From Cladocopium goreaui (taxonomy: Eukaryota > Sar > Dinophyceae > Suessiales > Symbiodiniaceae), in contig CAMXCT020001019.1 in NCBI GenBank assembly GCA_947184155.2, forward strand, positions 1 through 64,000: a DNA stretch of 64,000 bases, in the 5' to 3' direction. Position numbers and translations under genes: made by a program. This document shows, piece after piece, positions 9,637 to 19,491 of the stretch. The stretch's first letter is position 1. Each line of letters begins with the position of its first letter. The notes below the pieces were generated by a model. The model was given only the letters and a program-made list of their open reading frames with translations. It ran no database searches and was not told the DNA's origin.

Positions 9637-9851
9637 CCCGCCAGGCAATTTTTGTTGGCTTTGAAGGGGAAACGAATGTGCCCGTTGTCCAGGATGTCTT
9701 AGATGTCGAGCCTGGGTATGATGCCATTATTAGCAGCAATGGCAGGGATGATGCAAACTTAAAATAGGCAGCTGGCTCCTTACCAGTAGTACCCGCACGA
9801 GGCGGGGCGGAAGTTGCCTTAAAGATATATATAAGACCTTTCTCATCTATA

Positions 9852-9907
9852 GAACTTGCATGCGCCGTGCGCCAGCGAAGCCCGTGCGTGCGTGCACTCT
9901 GCGAAAC
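9852..9907 (+). repeat. 56-bp repeat, copy 1 (GAACTTGCATGCGC...)
   Basis: Matches 10472-10528 with about ten differences; shared core GTGCGCCAGC and CCCGTGCGTGCGTGC. The two copies bracket the CACACTTCA array and the CTA microsatellite. Confidence 0.8.
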
Positions 9908-9929
9908 TGGTGTCTTGTTGCACATGTCA

Positions 9930-10335
9930 CATTTGAAGCTCCACGTCACACTTCACACTTGACAGTCTTCACACTTCACACTGCATTCTTCACACTGCAC
10001 CCTTCGCAGTCAACACTTCACTTCACACTGTACTCTTAAGACTCCACACTTCACACTTCACACTCCACACTTCACAGTCCACACTTCACAATGCACTCTT
10101 CGCACTCCAAACTTCACACTTCACAGTCCACACTTCACACTTCAGAGTCCACACTTCACACTTCTCACTTCTCACTGCTTCCTTCACACTCCAAACTTCA
10201 CACTTCACACTTCACACTGCACTCTTCACGCCCCACACTTCAAACTGCACTCTTCACACCCCACACTTCATCTCATCTGAGCTCTTCTCACCTTATCCCA
10301 GCTCAGCTCTTCTCATCTCATCTCTTCTCATATGT
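9930..10335 (+). repeat. CACACTTCA low-complexity array
   Basis: Irregular tandem repeats of CACACTTCA, CACACTGCA and CACTCTTCA, then TCTCATCT-type runs. The stop-free frame across it is a by-product of the repeat. A shorter stretch of the same kind is at 10604-10735. Confidence 0.85.
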
Positions 10336-10363
10336 CATCTAAGCTTGCATGAATCACTTCCCA

Positions 10364-10391
10364 GTACTACTACAACTACTACTACTACTAC

Positions 10392-10469
<78 letters not shown>

Positions 10470-10470
10470 A
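10364..10470 (+). repeat. CTA/TAC trinucleotide microsatellite
   Basis: About 34 nearly perfect CTA units. Confidence 0.95.
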
Positions 10471-10471
10471 G

Positions 10472-10528
10472 GAACTTGCATGCGCAGTGCGCCAGCCAGG
10501 CCCGTGCGTGCGTGCTTTGTGCGAAGCT
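10472..10528 (+). repeat. 56-bp repeat, copy 2
   Basis: Second copy of the sequence at 9852-9907, starting directly after the CTA microsatellite. Confidence 0.8.
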
Positions 10529-10734
10529 GTTGCAGTGTTGTTGTCCAAGAGAACATGACCTGCGCACGACCCCGGCGCAATGCAACGCCAAGCAAGCACT
10601 TTCCTCACACTTCACACTGCACTCTTCCCACTTCACACTTGCACTTCACACTTGCACTTCACACTTGCACTTCATCTCAACTCATCTCATCTGGGCTCTT
10701 CTCATCTCATTCCATGTCTTGCACAAAACACGTT

Positions 10735-11815
10735 CCAGTACTACTTTGTACTGCAAAGCTTGCACAAACTACTTCCCAGTACTGATGTCTATTACAAAAG
10801 CTTGCAAAAACTACTTCTCAGTACTACTTTGTACTACAAAGCTTGCACAAAGTATTTCCTCCCAGTACTACTTTGTACTACAAAGCTTGCACAAAGTATT
10901 TCCCAGTACTACTTTGTACTGCAAAGCTTGCACAAAGTATTTCCTCCCAGTACTACTTTGTACTACAAAGCTTGCGCAAACTACTTCCCAGTACTACTTT
11001 GTACTACAAAGCTTGCACAAAGTATTTCCTCCCAGTACTACTTTGTACTACAAAGCTTGCACAAAACACTTCCCAGTACTACTTTGTACTACAAACCTTG
11101 CACAGACTACTTCCCAGTACTACTGTGCACTACAAAGCTTGCAAAAAGTACTTCCCAGTACTACTTTGTACTACAAAGCTTGCGCAAACTACTTCCCAGT
11201 ACTACTTGTACTACAAAGCTTGCACAAAGTATTTCCTCCCAGTACTACTTTGTACTACACAGCTTGCACAAAGTATTTCCTCCCAGCACTACTTTGTACT
11301 ACAAAGCTTGCACAAAGCACTTCCCAGTACTACTTTGTACTACAAACCTTGCACAGACTACTTCCCAGTGCTACTGTGTACTACAAAGCTTGCAAAAAGT
11401 ACTTCCCAGTACTACTTTGTACTACAATCATACAAAGCTTGCACAAAGTATTTCCTTCCAGAACTACTTTGTACTACAAAGCTTGCACAAAGCACTTCCC
11501 AGTACTACTTTGTACTACAAACCTTGCACAGACTACTTCCCAGTACTACTGTGCACTACAAAGCTTGCAAAAAGTACTTCCCAGTACTACTTTGTACTAC
11601 AAAGCTTGCGCAAACTACTTCCCAGTACTACTTGTACTACAAAGCTTGCACAAAGTATTTCCCGGTACTACTTTGTACTACAAAGCTTGCACAAAGTATT
11701 TCCTCCCAGTACTACTTTGTACTACAAAGCTTGCACAAAGCACTTCCCAGTAATACTTTGTACTACAAACCTTGCAGAAAGTACGTCCCAGTACTTCATT
11801 GTGATACAAAGTTGG
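10735..11815 (+). repeat. Satellite of 41/44-bp units with an internal palindrome, about 25 copies
   Basis: Units alternate between 41 and 44 bp by presence of a CCT in the TTTCC(TCC)CAG segment. Each has an inverted repeat ACTTTGTA-C-TACAAAG followed by CTTGC(A/G)CAAA. Because both lengths leave remainder 2 on division by 3, every forward frame cycles through the same three peptides and stays open, giving long but meaningless ORFs. Confidence 0.95.
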
Positions 11816-12551
11816 CACAAAGAAAGCTTTTACACACAGCAAGTTCTTTCGCAGAGAATCTTTTACACACAGCAAGCTTTTTAAACAAGCTTGCACAAAG
11901 AAAGCTTCTACACACAGCAAGTTCTTTCGCAGAGAAGCTTTTACACACAGCAAGCTTTTCAAAGAGAGAAGCTTCTACGCACAGAAGCTTTTACACACAA
12001 CAAGCTTTTTCACAGAGAAGCTTTTACACACAGCAAGCTTTCACACACAGCAAGCGTTTACACACAGAACATTTACACAGTGTTTTTACACATGGCAAGT
12101 GTTTACACACAGAAACTTTTGCACAGAGACGCTTTTACACACAGAGAAGCTTTTACACACAGCAAGCTTTTACACACAAAATCTTTTACACACAGCAAGC
12201 TTTCACACACAGCAAGCGTTTACACACAGAACACTTACACACAGTGCTTTTACACATGGCAAGCGTTTACACACACAGCAAGTTTTTTAAACAGAGAAGC
12301 TTTTACACACAGAGAAGCTTTTACACACAACAAGCTTTTTCACAGAGAAGTTTCTACACACAGCAAACTTTCACACACAGCAAGCGTTTACACACAGAAC
12401 ACTTACGCACAGTGCTTTTACACATGGCAAGCGTTTACACACACAGAAACTTTTACACAGAGACGCTTTTACACAGAGAAGCTTTTACACACAGCAAGCT
12501 CTTACACAAAATCTTTTACACACAGCAAGCTTTCACACACAGCAAGCGTTC
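11816..12551 (+). repeat. Satellite of TTTTACACACAGCAAGC-like units
   Basis: Irregular 18-25 bp units built from AAGCTTTTACACACAG(C/A)A and higher-order blocks of about 60-160 bp (for example the ACACAGAACA(T/C)TTACAC blocks near 12065, 12225, 12390). No coding function is likely. Confidence 0.9.
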
Positions 12552-12623
12552 TTGTACATAATCACAACAGGAATTGCAGCTCCAAAACCGGATCTCGACG
12601 CCAAAGCGACAAAAAGACGATTT

Positions 12624-12906
12624 TTATTCCCAAAGGTTAAGAGGGGGTAACCAGGAGGAAAAGCTCGCGTACCAACGCCGTCAACCAAACAAAACAAACT
12701 ACGCTCTTCTCTAGAGGAAAGTAAAATCTACATATACAAAACTTATCATAATTATATGTGTATATATATATTTACATCAAATAAAAGATGCGCACGCCGT
12801 CGCTCGTTCGATCCGTGAAAGAAAACAAACGAATGATTCAATTCCACGACTCAGCAGCTTCTTCCTTTTTCAGCGGGGGCAAACAGCTCTGAGTTCCGTC
12901 ATCTTC
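12624..12906 (+). repeat. Intact copy of the repeat that element A invaded (empty site)
   Basis: 12624-12750 equals 13374-13500 and 12774-12906 equals 22133-22265, with only a short (TA)n stretch between them here. The two halves flank element A at its insertion. This copy therefore shows the sequence before insertion. Confidence 0.85.
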
Positions 12907-13373
12907 AACGGTATTGTTAGGCCATCCCTTAGGGACGGGAAAAAAACCAAAGGTTTTGGGTGGGAAAACGAAAAAGGGGATGCCGCATCTAAAGAGGGTC
13001 CCACCCTCCCACCACTTAAACCAAAATGTTACACGTTAAAATTTCAAATGTTGTCACACTGATAATAACATGATTGTGTTCGCAGAATTGTATGCCGCAA
13101 GACGTCTCACTGATAATAACAGATACTACAGCGACATCAAAGAGAGGGCATAACAAACGGAACACAAACAGGTGACAACAAGTCAACTTTAACACGGTGT
13201 GGTTTCAGTTTGTTTGTAAACAAGGTTGACGCGCGTATTGGGGTTACGCAAAGTATAGATGACAATACCTCCTGGTTACCCAAAGCCTTTTGGCCCCACA
13301 GGGGCCCAAAGGCAGGAAACCTTTTTGGAATAAAGGGACTATCTTTACTTCGTGCCTCAGGCAGAGGCGACCC
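12907..13373. other. Spacer with a hairpin like the element termini and an inverted repeat
   Basis: No gene. At 12958-13015 GGTGGGA is followed about 40 bp later by TCCCACC, the same arrangement seen at the U/A2 boundaries of elements B and C, so it may be a remnant of a related element. CCTCCTGGTTACCC at 13268-13281 is the exact reverse complement of 13395-13408, a 14-bp inverted repeat around a 113-bp loop. Confidence 0.5.
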
Positions 13374-13500
13374 TTATTCCCAAAGGTTAAGAGGGGGTAA
13401 CCAGGAGGAAAAGCTCGCGTACCAACGCCGTCAACCAAACAAAACAAACTACGCTCTTCTCTAGAGGAAAGTAAAATCTACATATACAAAACTTATCATA
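13374..13500 (+). repeat. Left half of the repeat split by element A
   Basis: 127 bp matching 12624-12750 at constant offset 750; ends at the (TA)n where element A begins. Confidence 0.9.
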
Positions 13501-13523
13501 TGTATATGTATATATATATATGT

Positions 13524-13762
13524 GTTCTTCAAGGACTTTCATTTGTTTGAGATAAGATCTAGAAACCGCAAACGAAACGCAAACAAACTTAAAACACAAA
13601 AATGCAAACAAAGCTTCAATCCTCCCGCTTGACCATGTCTCGCTTCTGATCTCAAAACGCACTCCCTTTTCATCTGCTGGATGGTTTGTCCCACTGTTGA
13701 AACAGGTTGGATTCGACCATACTTCAATCGAAACCATTTGACCAGATGGCATCAACAACCCA
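13524..13762 (-). repeat. Element A, terminal repeat B2
   Basis: 239 bp, equal to 14105-14341 apart from a 2-bp difference (GGTTTGTCCC versus GGTGTCCC) and a few others. Its outer end carries the palindrome arm TCAAGGACTTTCATTTGT (13529-13546). Confidence 0.9.
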
Positions 13763-14004
13763 TTCGGGTCAGATGACATCAACGATGCACCATTGTGCAT
13801 TGTCGTAAATGCAGTGGAAATACTGAACGTGACATAAAAGTCACCACGCTTTGAAGTGCAACGCACTGCAAATAACCATGAGCACAAAGGCTCCAAAGAT
13901 GAACATAATTCGGAGCACAAATAGGGGAAATAGGGTGAAACATTGAGATCAACCTGTTGATACAACATTGGTATAGAAATGAGAACAAGGTGAGGGAGGG
14001 AGGG

Positions 14005-14102
14005 AAACGAAAAATGTATACGCACAAATGAAAGTCCTTGAGCCAAAATGGAATAGAAACACAAAGAAGTTCCTTGCAAAACACAATGAACAAGTACATT
14101 AA
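14005..14102 (-). repeat. Element A, terminal repeat A2
   Basis: 98 bp identical in layout to 22023-22120; abuts B1. Includes a spliced-leader-like sequence and the arm ACAAATGAAAGTCCTTGA (14024-14041). Confidence 0.9.
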
Positions 14103-14127
14103 ACGTTCTTCAAGGACTTTCATTTGT
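14024..14127. other. Palindrome across the B1/A2 junction of element A
   Basis: 18-bp perfect inverted arms at 14024-14041 and 14110-14127, spacer 68 bp, centred near the B1/A2 boundary at 14103-14104. The same arms end up near opposite ends of the integrated element. Candidate recombinase site of the circular form. Confidence 0.65.
14037..14051 (-). other. Spliced-leader-like 15-mer in A2
   Basis: Minus strand CCATTTTGGCTCAAG matches the last 15 bases of the dinoflagellate spliced leader exactly. Confidence 0.7.
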
Positions 14128-14341
14128 TTGAGATAAGATCTAGAAACCGCAAACGAAACGCAAACAAACTTAAAACACAAAAATGCAAACAAAGCTTCAA
14201 TCCTCCCGCTTGACCATGTCTCGCTTCTGATCTCAAAACGCACTCCCTTTTCATCTGCTGGATGGTGTCCCACTGTTGAAACAGGTTGGATTCGACCATA
14301 CTTCAATCGAAACCATTTGACCAGATGGCATCAACAACCCA
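14105..14341 (-). repeat. Element A, terminal repeat B1
   Basis: 237 bp copy of B2 lying directly after the RT ORF (stop at 14414-14416). Confidence 0.9.
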
Positions 14342-14413
14342 AACAAAAACTATCTGGTATAATGGTTATCGCCCAAACACGCCCAAATTAGAAGTGAGAA
14401 CCATTCCAGTAGA

Positions 14414-17377
14414 TTACATCTTAAGAAGATGTGGGAGTTTCCATAGGAGTTTGGAATCAGGAGGATGTAAAGTAGGGTGAGGTGAACAACGACATAGTTG
14501 ATTTAGTGAAAGGTGAATCCGTTCACTTGTTTGAAAATCATGTGGAACAGGAGTAGAAAAATCCCATCGGCTCAAATCATCCGCTATGATGTTGTCAGCG
14601 CCAGGAATATGGCTCACATCCAATTCAATACCTGTAGTCGAAGCCAGGCACGTGAGGATCTCGACAAAAAGACATAGAGGATGAGTTGTCGTAAATAACT
14701 TGTTGCTCATGCTCTCCGCTCCCGTGTTGTCGCTCAAAGACTTCAAACATATGGGAATGCGAAACCCAGGAAAAGATGTAGCCACTAACCATACCAAGGC
14801 AATTTGGGCTAGAGTTTCAAATGATGCAATGCTTCTTTGCATATTGGGGTCCAAATGAATTGACAAATTGTCAAAATCAGCATGGGAAAATTTTTCAGAA
14901 AACCAAAATTGAACTCCTGAATGATGGCGGATGAAACCTCCGATTTGACAATGAGAGCCAGCTGCACATGCATCTGCTGCCGCAATGCCATTCCAATATG
15001 GCTTTGCTCGCATCGGTCGTGATGGAGAAACCCCCATCAGCCAATGGTCAAATAACTTCAAAATTCGGAGAGAATCAGGTCGAAGTTTGCGTTTGGAGGA
15101 ATTTGGATTGATAATCCGTAGCCAAATTCTATTCTCCGTTTTGATATGTAATGATGTAAGATCCGCCAGAGAGGATACTGCTTGATGTCGAACTGCGATT
15201 AACTTACCTGATATAGGTATGGCGGAGCCCAATGGTGCTGTATGAAATGTCAAATTCGGTGTTAAATATTGATGAATGCGAGGCCATGTACCAGCATCAA
15301 TACTGAAATGTGTCGCCGGGATGGTGTATAGGTCGTGATACCAGTAGTGGATCCAGATCCGCATGAGCGGAAATAATTGAGTAATCCACATTGCAAGACC
15401 AATGAGCTTTTCCAAAGACTTACGTGTCGTTCGTGGCTGGGATATGAGATGTTCGATGTATCCTCGGAGTTTGAGGATCTTTTCAATGGGGATTGTAACG
15501 ATACCTGCATTGAAATTGAACTTCCAGCCAATATAGTCAATGGAAGAATGCATGGCCGTCTTCTTCCAGCTGATAGGGATTTCCAAAAGCTGGCAGAAAA
15601 TACATAGCAACGTGGCTGACAGCGGCATCATGTTGGCTTCCATAAAAAATAGGAAGTCATCCACATACAAAAATCCAGCGTGACTTAACCAGATCAGATG
15701 GTGAAATATACGTAGAATGAGTCCACCCAATCGCGCCCACCAAAAAGCAGAGAAAACCGCACCAAATGGGGTAACTCTATAGAAGAAAAGCTGTCCCTCC
15801 AAAGAAAAGCCAACCAGGCCACATTCGTCCGGATGTAGAACAATTCTTTTATGAGCAGCTTTAACATCTAAAGAGAAGCCCATTAGATTCCTCTGACAGT
15901 TGCGTAGAGGGTAGCTACGTAATACCTCTTTGGCAGTCGGTAATGTGGACCTTTCCGGAATGATGCACCGACCATTCAGGCCACAGACGCTGGAATCCAC
16001 AACTAATCGGGGGGCTCGTCCATCCGAGCGAGCCACTCCCAATTTTCCAATGGCAACTCCTTCTGGATATTCCTGTTGCGCTTCATCCAAAGAACCTTTA
16101 TACGCAAAAACCCAACCCTTGTCAATTTCTTCCTGAACAAGTTCTCGTGTTAATGGTAGATCCTCTTCGGCGCTCTGCCAGTTGGAGAGGTGGGCTGATA
16201 ATGGGTCGGGTTCTGTATCAGCACGTTCTTTGGGCGGAAAAATACCTGATGGAGGAATCGCCGTGGAAAAACCGGTCCGGACACCTTCTAATAAACATGG
16301 TAATAATGTAAAATCGAAGTCGTGCATGATCCTCTGTAAAGAATGTAAAATACGAAGCATTGGTTGATGCTGTCGAATGGACCAATCCGGTTGTAGATCA
16401 TGAGACAGCAAAAAATTCTCCAGATCTTCCTTGAATGGAGCTAAAATCTCCATAGAAAATGGCGGTGAAGGATTGCCCGATGCTACATGAGCCAGTAGGA
16501 TCTTGTCCAATCGCTCGGAGATAATCCTGTTCATCCATGAGGTACGGAGCATCTTGAACCAGTCGTGTTCTTGACGATGGTCCTGACTCCAGTCCGGGTG
16601 GGAAAAAGCTCCACCCCCATCGATTTGTGCAAATGGATAATCCGACAGGCGCTTGATGGGCATGAGGGCATCCAGGGAAGACCACCGTAAATCCAGTGCT
16701 GAGGTGTCCAAGAGTGGTGCCACCAGGGTTGCAAACAATTGTGCAAGCTTCTGCGGATATTGTGCTGTCGCCCGACTTGCGAAAGCACCAGAGTCGTCTT
16801 TGAGGCCTTGAAGACGAACATGAGAGTTGGGAGGATGTTGACAAATGCATCCAATGGGTCGAAGACCCGGAAAACTTGAGGCAAACATCCATGCTTTGTA
16901 CACATCCATCTCATAGGCACAAGCTGCCACGTTGATACAAGAAGCCCCAATCAATTGCAAAAATTGTCTAACAACCTTTTCTAACCATGACATGGCATTC
17001 AAGGGTTGCTCAAGGTGGACATGGCCGCCTGCTTGAAAAACCAGGGTGAGGACTTCGACACAGCGAGAAAGCACCAGAAAGCTCTCTTGAACACGTTGCA
17101 GTTCCCAAGCTGTAAGATTGGGTAGACCTGATAAATGCTCCGGCGATGTCAGGGCTTTAGGACCTCCATCATCTCGAAGTTTGAGTCTACTGTATTCGCA
17201 GCAGGAAGGGCTGGCCGCTCCATAACCAACCTGACCACTTGCCGCGACGCGTAATAGGTCCTCGTAAGCTGCATCGGATAAAATATCCATGGAAGAATCC
17301 AATAAAATGTCAAAAGAAAGAACTGGGTGGCCATGTCCAAAATAGCCATCGATAATGGACGTGTAACACCTGAGCAA
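14414..17377 (-). CDS. Element A methyltransferase-like / RT / RNase H polyprotein (987 codons)
   Basis: Residues 1-180 are the rest of a methyltransferase-like domain: a PPC-like box (AASPSCCEYSRLKL, 54-67) and an ENP-like box (VHLEQPLNAMSW, 120-131). RT follows from about 400: first Asp in FSLDVKAAHK (D504), FYRVTPFGAVFSAF, and the catalytic YVDD at 571-574. RNase H occupies about 795-940 with D802, E854, D883 and D933 in ADAC, SFETL, LSDNTGAE and IADDLSRW, all present. The enzyme would copy element RNA into DNA. The frame is uninterrupted, but its first 15-20 residues overlap another frame (17149-17637) that holds the start of the methyltransferase domain, indicating a frameshift near 17330. 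Confidence 0.88.
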   Translation of the reverse strand: MLRCYTSIIDGYFGHGHPVLSFDILLDSSMDILSDAAYEDLLRVAASGQVGYGAASPSCCEYSRLKLRDDGGPKALTSPEHLSGLPNLTAWELQRVQESFLVLSRCVEVLTLVFQAGGHVHLEQPLNAMSWLEKVVRQFLQLIGASCINVAACAYEMDVYKAWMFASSFPGLRPIGCICQHPPNSHVRLQGLKDDSGAFASRATAQYPQKLAQLFATLVAPLLDTSALDLRWSSLDALMPIKRLSDYPFAQIDGGGAFSHPDWSQDHRQEHDWFKMLRTSWMNRIISERLDKILLAHVASGNPSPPFSMEILAPFKEDLENFLLSHDLQPDWSIRQHQPMLRILHSLQRIMHDFDFTLLPCLLEGVRTGFSTAIPPSGIFPPKERADTEPDPLSAHLSNWQSAEEDLPLTRELVQEEIDKGWVFAYKGSLDEAQQEYPEGVAIGKLGVARSDGRAPRLVVDSSVCGLNGRCIIPERSTLPTAKEVLRSYPLRNCQRNLMGFSLDVKAAHKRIVLHPDECGLVGFSLEGQLFFYRVTPFGAVFSAFWWARLGGLILRIFHHLIWLSHAGFLYVDDFLFFMEANMMPLSATLLCIFCQLLEIPISWKKTAMHSSIDYIGWKFNFNAGIVTIPIEKILKLRGYIEHLISQPRTTRKSLEKLIGLAMWITQLFPLMRIWIHYWYHDLYTIPATHFSIDAGTWPRIHQYLTPNLTFHTAPLGSAIPISGKLIAVRHQAVSSLADLTSLHIKTENRIWLRIINPNSSKRKLRPDSLRILKLFDHWLMGVSPSRPMRAKPYWNGIAAADACAAGSHCQIGGFIRHHSGVQFWFSEKFSHADFDNLSIHLDPNMQRSIASFETLAQIALVWLVATSFPGFRIPICLKSLSDNTGAESMSNKLFTTTHPLCLFVEILTCLASTTGIELDVSHIPGADNIIADDLSRWDFSTPVPHDFQTSERIHLSLNQLCRCSPHPTLHPPDSKLLWKLPHLLKM

Positions 17378-17637
17378 ACATCGAGGAAAAATTTGCCTGA
17401 TGGAATTGCCGTTAAAACTGAGGTTGAAATAGTAGGTGGAATCGCCGTAGAATGGACCACGGGTTCCGCTGTTGTGTGGATGGTGGCAGTGGTATTGTAT
17501 TCCTGGTTCTCCCGCTCCGTCTGGGGCAAACGGCCCGTAGTAAAAGAATCAAGAGGTGGACCAAAGTCTTGAACTGGGTCCACATCAGGTACTGGATGAG
17601 TCTCCACGGAGGCATCCTCATTGAACTGGTCATGCAT
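17149..17637 (-). CDS. Element A linker and start of the methyltransferase-like domain
   Basis: Thr/Ser-rich linker followed by GKFFLDVCSGVTRPLSMAIL, which has the form of an S-adenosylmethionine-binding motif I. Thereafter this frame loses the domain, which continues as GHGHPVLSFDILLDSSMDIL in the 987-codon frame. The two frames together make one domain with a frameshift near 17330. The likely role is DNA methylation linked to the element, but the substrate is unknown and the PPC box has a Ser in place of the second Pro. Confidence 0.55.
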   Translation of the reverse strand: MHDQFNEDASVETHPVPDVDPVQDFGPPLDSFTTGRLPQTERENQEYNTTATIHTTAEPVVHSTAIPPTISTSVLTAIPSGKFFLDVCSGVTRPLSMAILDMATQFFLLTFYWILPWIFYPMQLTRTYYASRQVVRLVMERPALPAANTVDSNFEMMEVLKP

Positions 17638-17689
17638 GGTGAGACCTGGATCACTTTCCCCTTCGGGGAGTCAGGTGTGGCAAAGTGTG

Positions 17690-18858
17690 ACATAGCACCA
17701 TGGTTTTTGCCACAGGCCTTCCAATCCACTGGGTACGCACACAAATGTTGAAAGCCACAGTTGGGATTCTGACACTTGCCCACCTGATACCGCATGCAGA
17801 GTTGCTTGAAGCCACCATCACGTTGAATTTCCGTAACCCACTGGATCTTGCCCTTGGATTTCCTGGAATTCTGCTTTCCCTTGGACTTCCCTTGGCCTTT
17901 GCCTTTCGGTCCATCTACTCGAGGAGAAGCGGTCTGTGAGGATGGAGATGGGATGGGAGTGGTTTGAAAACGCGAGGTCGTGGCTGAAGAAGGCTTGGTA
18001 AATCATGACGCAAGTTCGTCATTTCGTGAAGCAATCATCCATGTTCCATCCTCGTTCCATGAGCTCTGCAATGACCGTCCAAATCTTCTGGTCAGCATGT
18101 TGAGCCTCCAACACGCTTGGGTCACGTAGATCTCCATCATACTTGGCGGTCAAAAAGCCGATGAATTTATGGGTGTAGGCCTTGAGATTAGCCAGGTGAG
18201 CTCCTTGGCACAAGGCAATGGCTCGATCATGAACCTCGAGCATATTACGAATTGAGTTCACCCCCATGGCGTTGTTAGACACGTCAAGTGAAGGAGGATC
18301 ATCAAATAACAAGGAATGTAAACCCAAGTGGTCAATCTTTGGCATCTTCTGAGCTCGGTTGCTAGAAATCTCTTCAGACCTGGTGAGCGAGATGCGATAT
18401 TTCCACGGTACCCATTTCCAAACCTTCTTGGTAAGCTGATCATGTACCAAACTCACATCTGGTCGACGGGAAAAGGTCCGCATGGATCAACTCGGATGGG
18501 TAATTGGCCATGAATTTTTGTTTCATCGCCTGCAACACGGCTTCTCCAATTTGGGAGGAAAGGCTTCTGCCCAAGATCCGGCCGGCGTAGTTGCGCTCAC
18601 TGTCGGAGTTGAGAAAGCCGACGAAATGGGGCCTTGTTGAGGTTGGAGCGATTGAAATGCCGTGCGTAGACACGCCTTCTGGAGTGTCGACAAAGTCTGA
18701 GAAGACGACCACTCCTGTAGAACCTCTTCAAAGCCTTGAGCATCCGCCGCTGCCATGCGAAATGATTGGGAAGTCCATCCTTCCATCATGAGGGAGTTCG
18801 TGAGATTGGAATCCACCCCACTCTTAGTCAGGACATCTTCCAAGTTGTCAGACGCCAT
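17690..18858 (-). pseudogene. Element A Gag with CCCH finger, frameshifted
   Basis: An ATG at 18858 opens MASDNLEDVLTK (open in this frame to 18523). The frame then changes to LQAMKQKFMANYPSELIHAD near 18530, and again near 18480 for the next 150 codons (18483-18019). A Lys/Gly-rich stretch follows, and a CCCH finger, CMRYQVGKCQNPNCGFQH, lies at about 17795-17740. A capsid-like helical region followed by a basic linker and CCCH finger is the same arrangement as in Gag of elements B, C and D. At least two frameshifts make it non-functional. Confidence 0.65.
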
Positions 18859-19062
18859 GGCACCAACGCGTAAATGAAAAGAAAAATCACGCAAAATCAA
18901 CGAACAAAATACCTCCCTTATGTTGGGGGAGGAACCAAAATAATGAAAAAGAAACTCTGACAACGCAATTTGATGTCTGACCCAACGTGGAGGGGGTGTT
19001 TGCGGGTGCCGAACTGACCTCTGACCCACCGGGTCCACTAGAGCCATCCACGGATAGCTAAC

Positions 19063-19266
19063 ATGACAAAATGTCATTTGTCACTCACACCGTGAGTGTA
19101 ACTTCAACCACCGGTTGAATAACATCATGACAACCTGTCATGAAGCACTCACACCGTGAGTGTATTGTCAACCACCGGTTGAAACGCTGTATGACAAACT
19201 GTCATTTGTATCTCACACCGTGAGTCAAATATCAACCACCGGTTGAACATACCATGACAAAATGTC
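19063..19266. repeat. 64-bp tandem repeat with three hairpins per unit
   Basis: Units start at 19063, 19127, 19191 and 19254 (periods 64, 64, 63; the last is partial). Each unit contains three inverted repeats in order: TGACAAAATGTCA, CTCACACCGTGAG and TCAACCACCGGTTGA. The array lies between the YR and Gag genes, where a promoter, trans-splice or protein-binding region would be expected. Confidence 0.9.
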
Positions 19267-19491
19267 GAATCCAACGTCAACACCGCTGACGTGTGGGGGA
19301 GACCCTCCCCAACTGTAAAACGCCGTTAAAACAATACCCCAAATGAAAGAGGGGGAAAAATAGCAAAATTGCCAAAACAGGAAAAAACTTTGGTTAACCC
19401 TACCAGGGAAAACCAACTGCACAACCAACAGGTCACCGACCCGTTGAAAACACTCCAGGCGCACAACTTTTCATACCGCCTGGAACCGGAT

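Noticed and set aside
10476..12561. Three long plus-strand ORFs (425, 434 and 572 codons) over the satellites
   Set aside because: They overlap each other in all three frames and translate only the tandem units; no complexity beyond the repeat.
13795..14079. Minus-strand ORFs of 175 and 230 codons over the terminal repeats of element A
   Set aside because: They run across B1, A2 and B2 and are duplicated with them; composition is that of the non-coding repeats.
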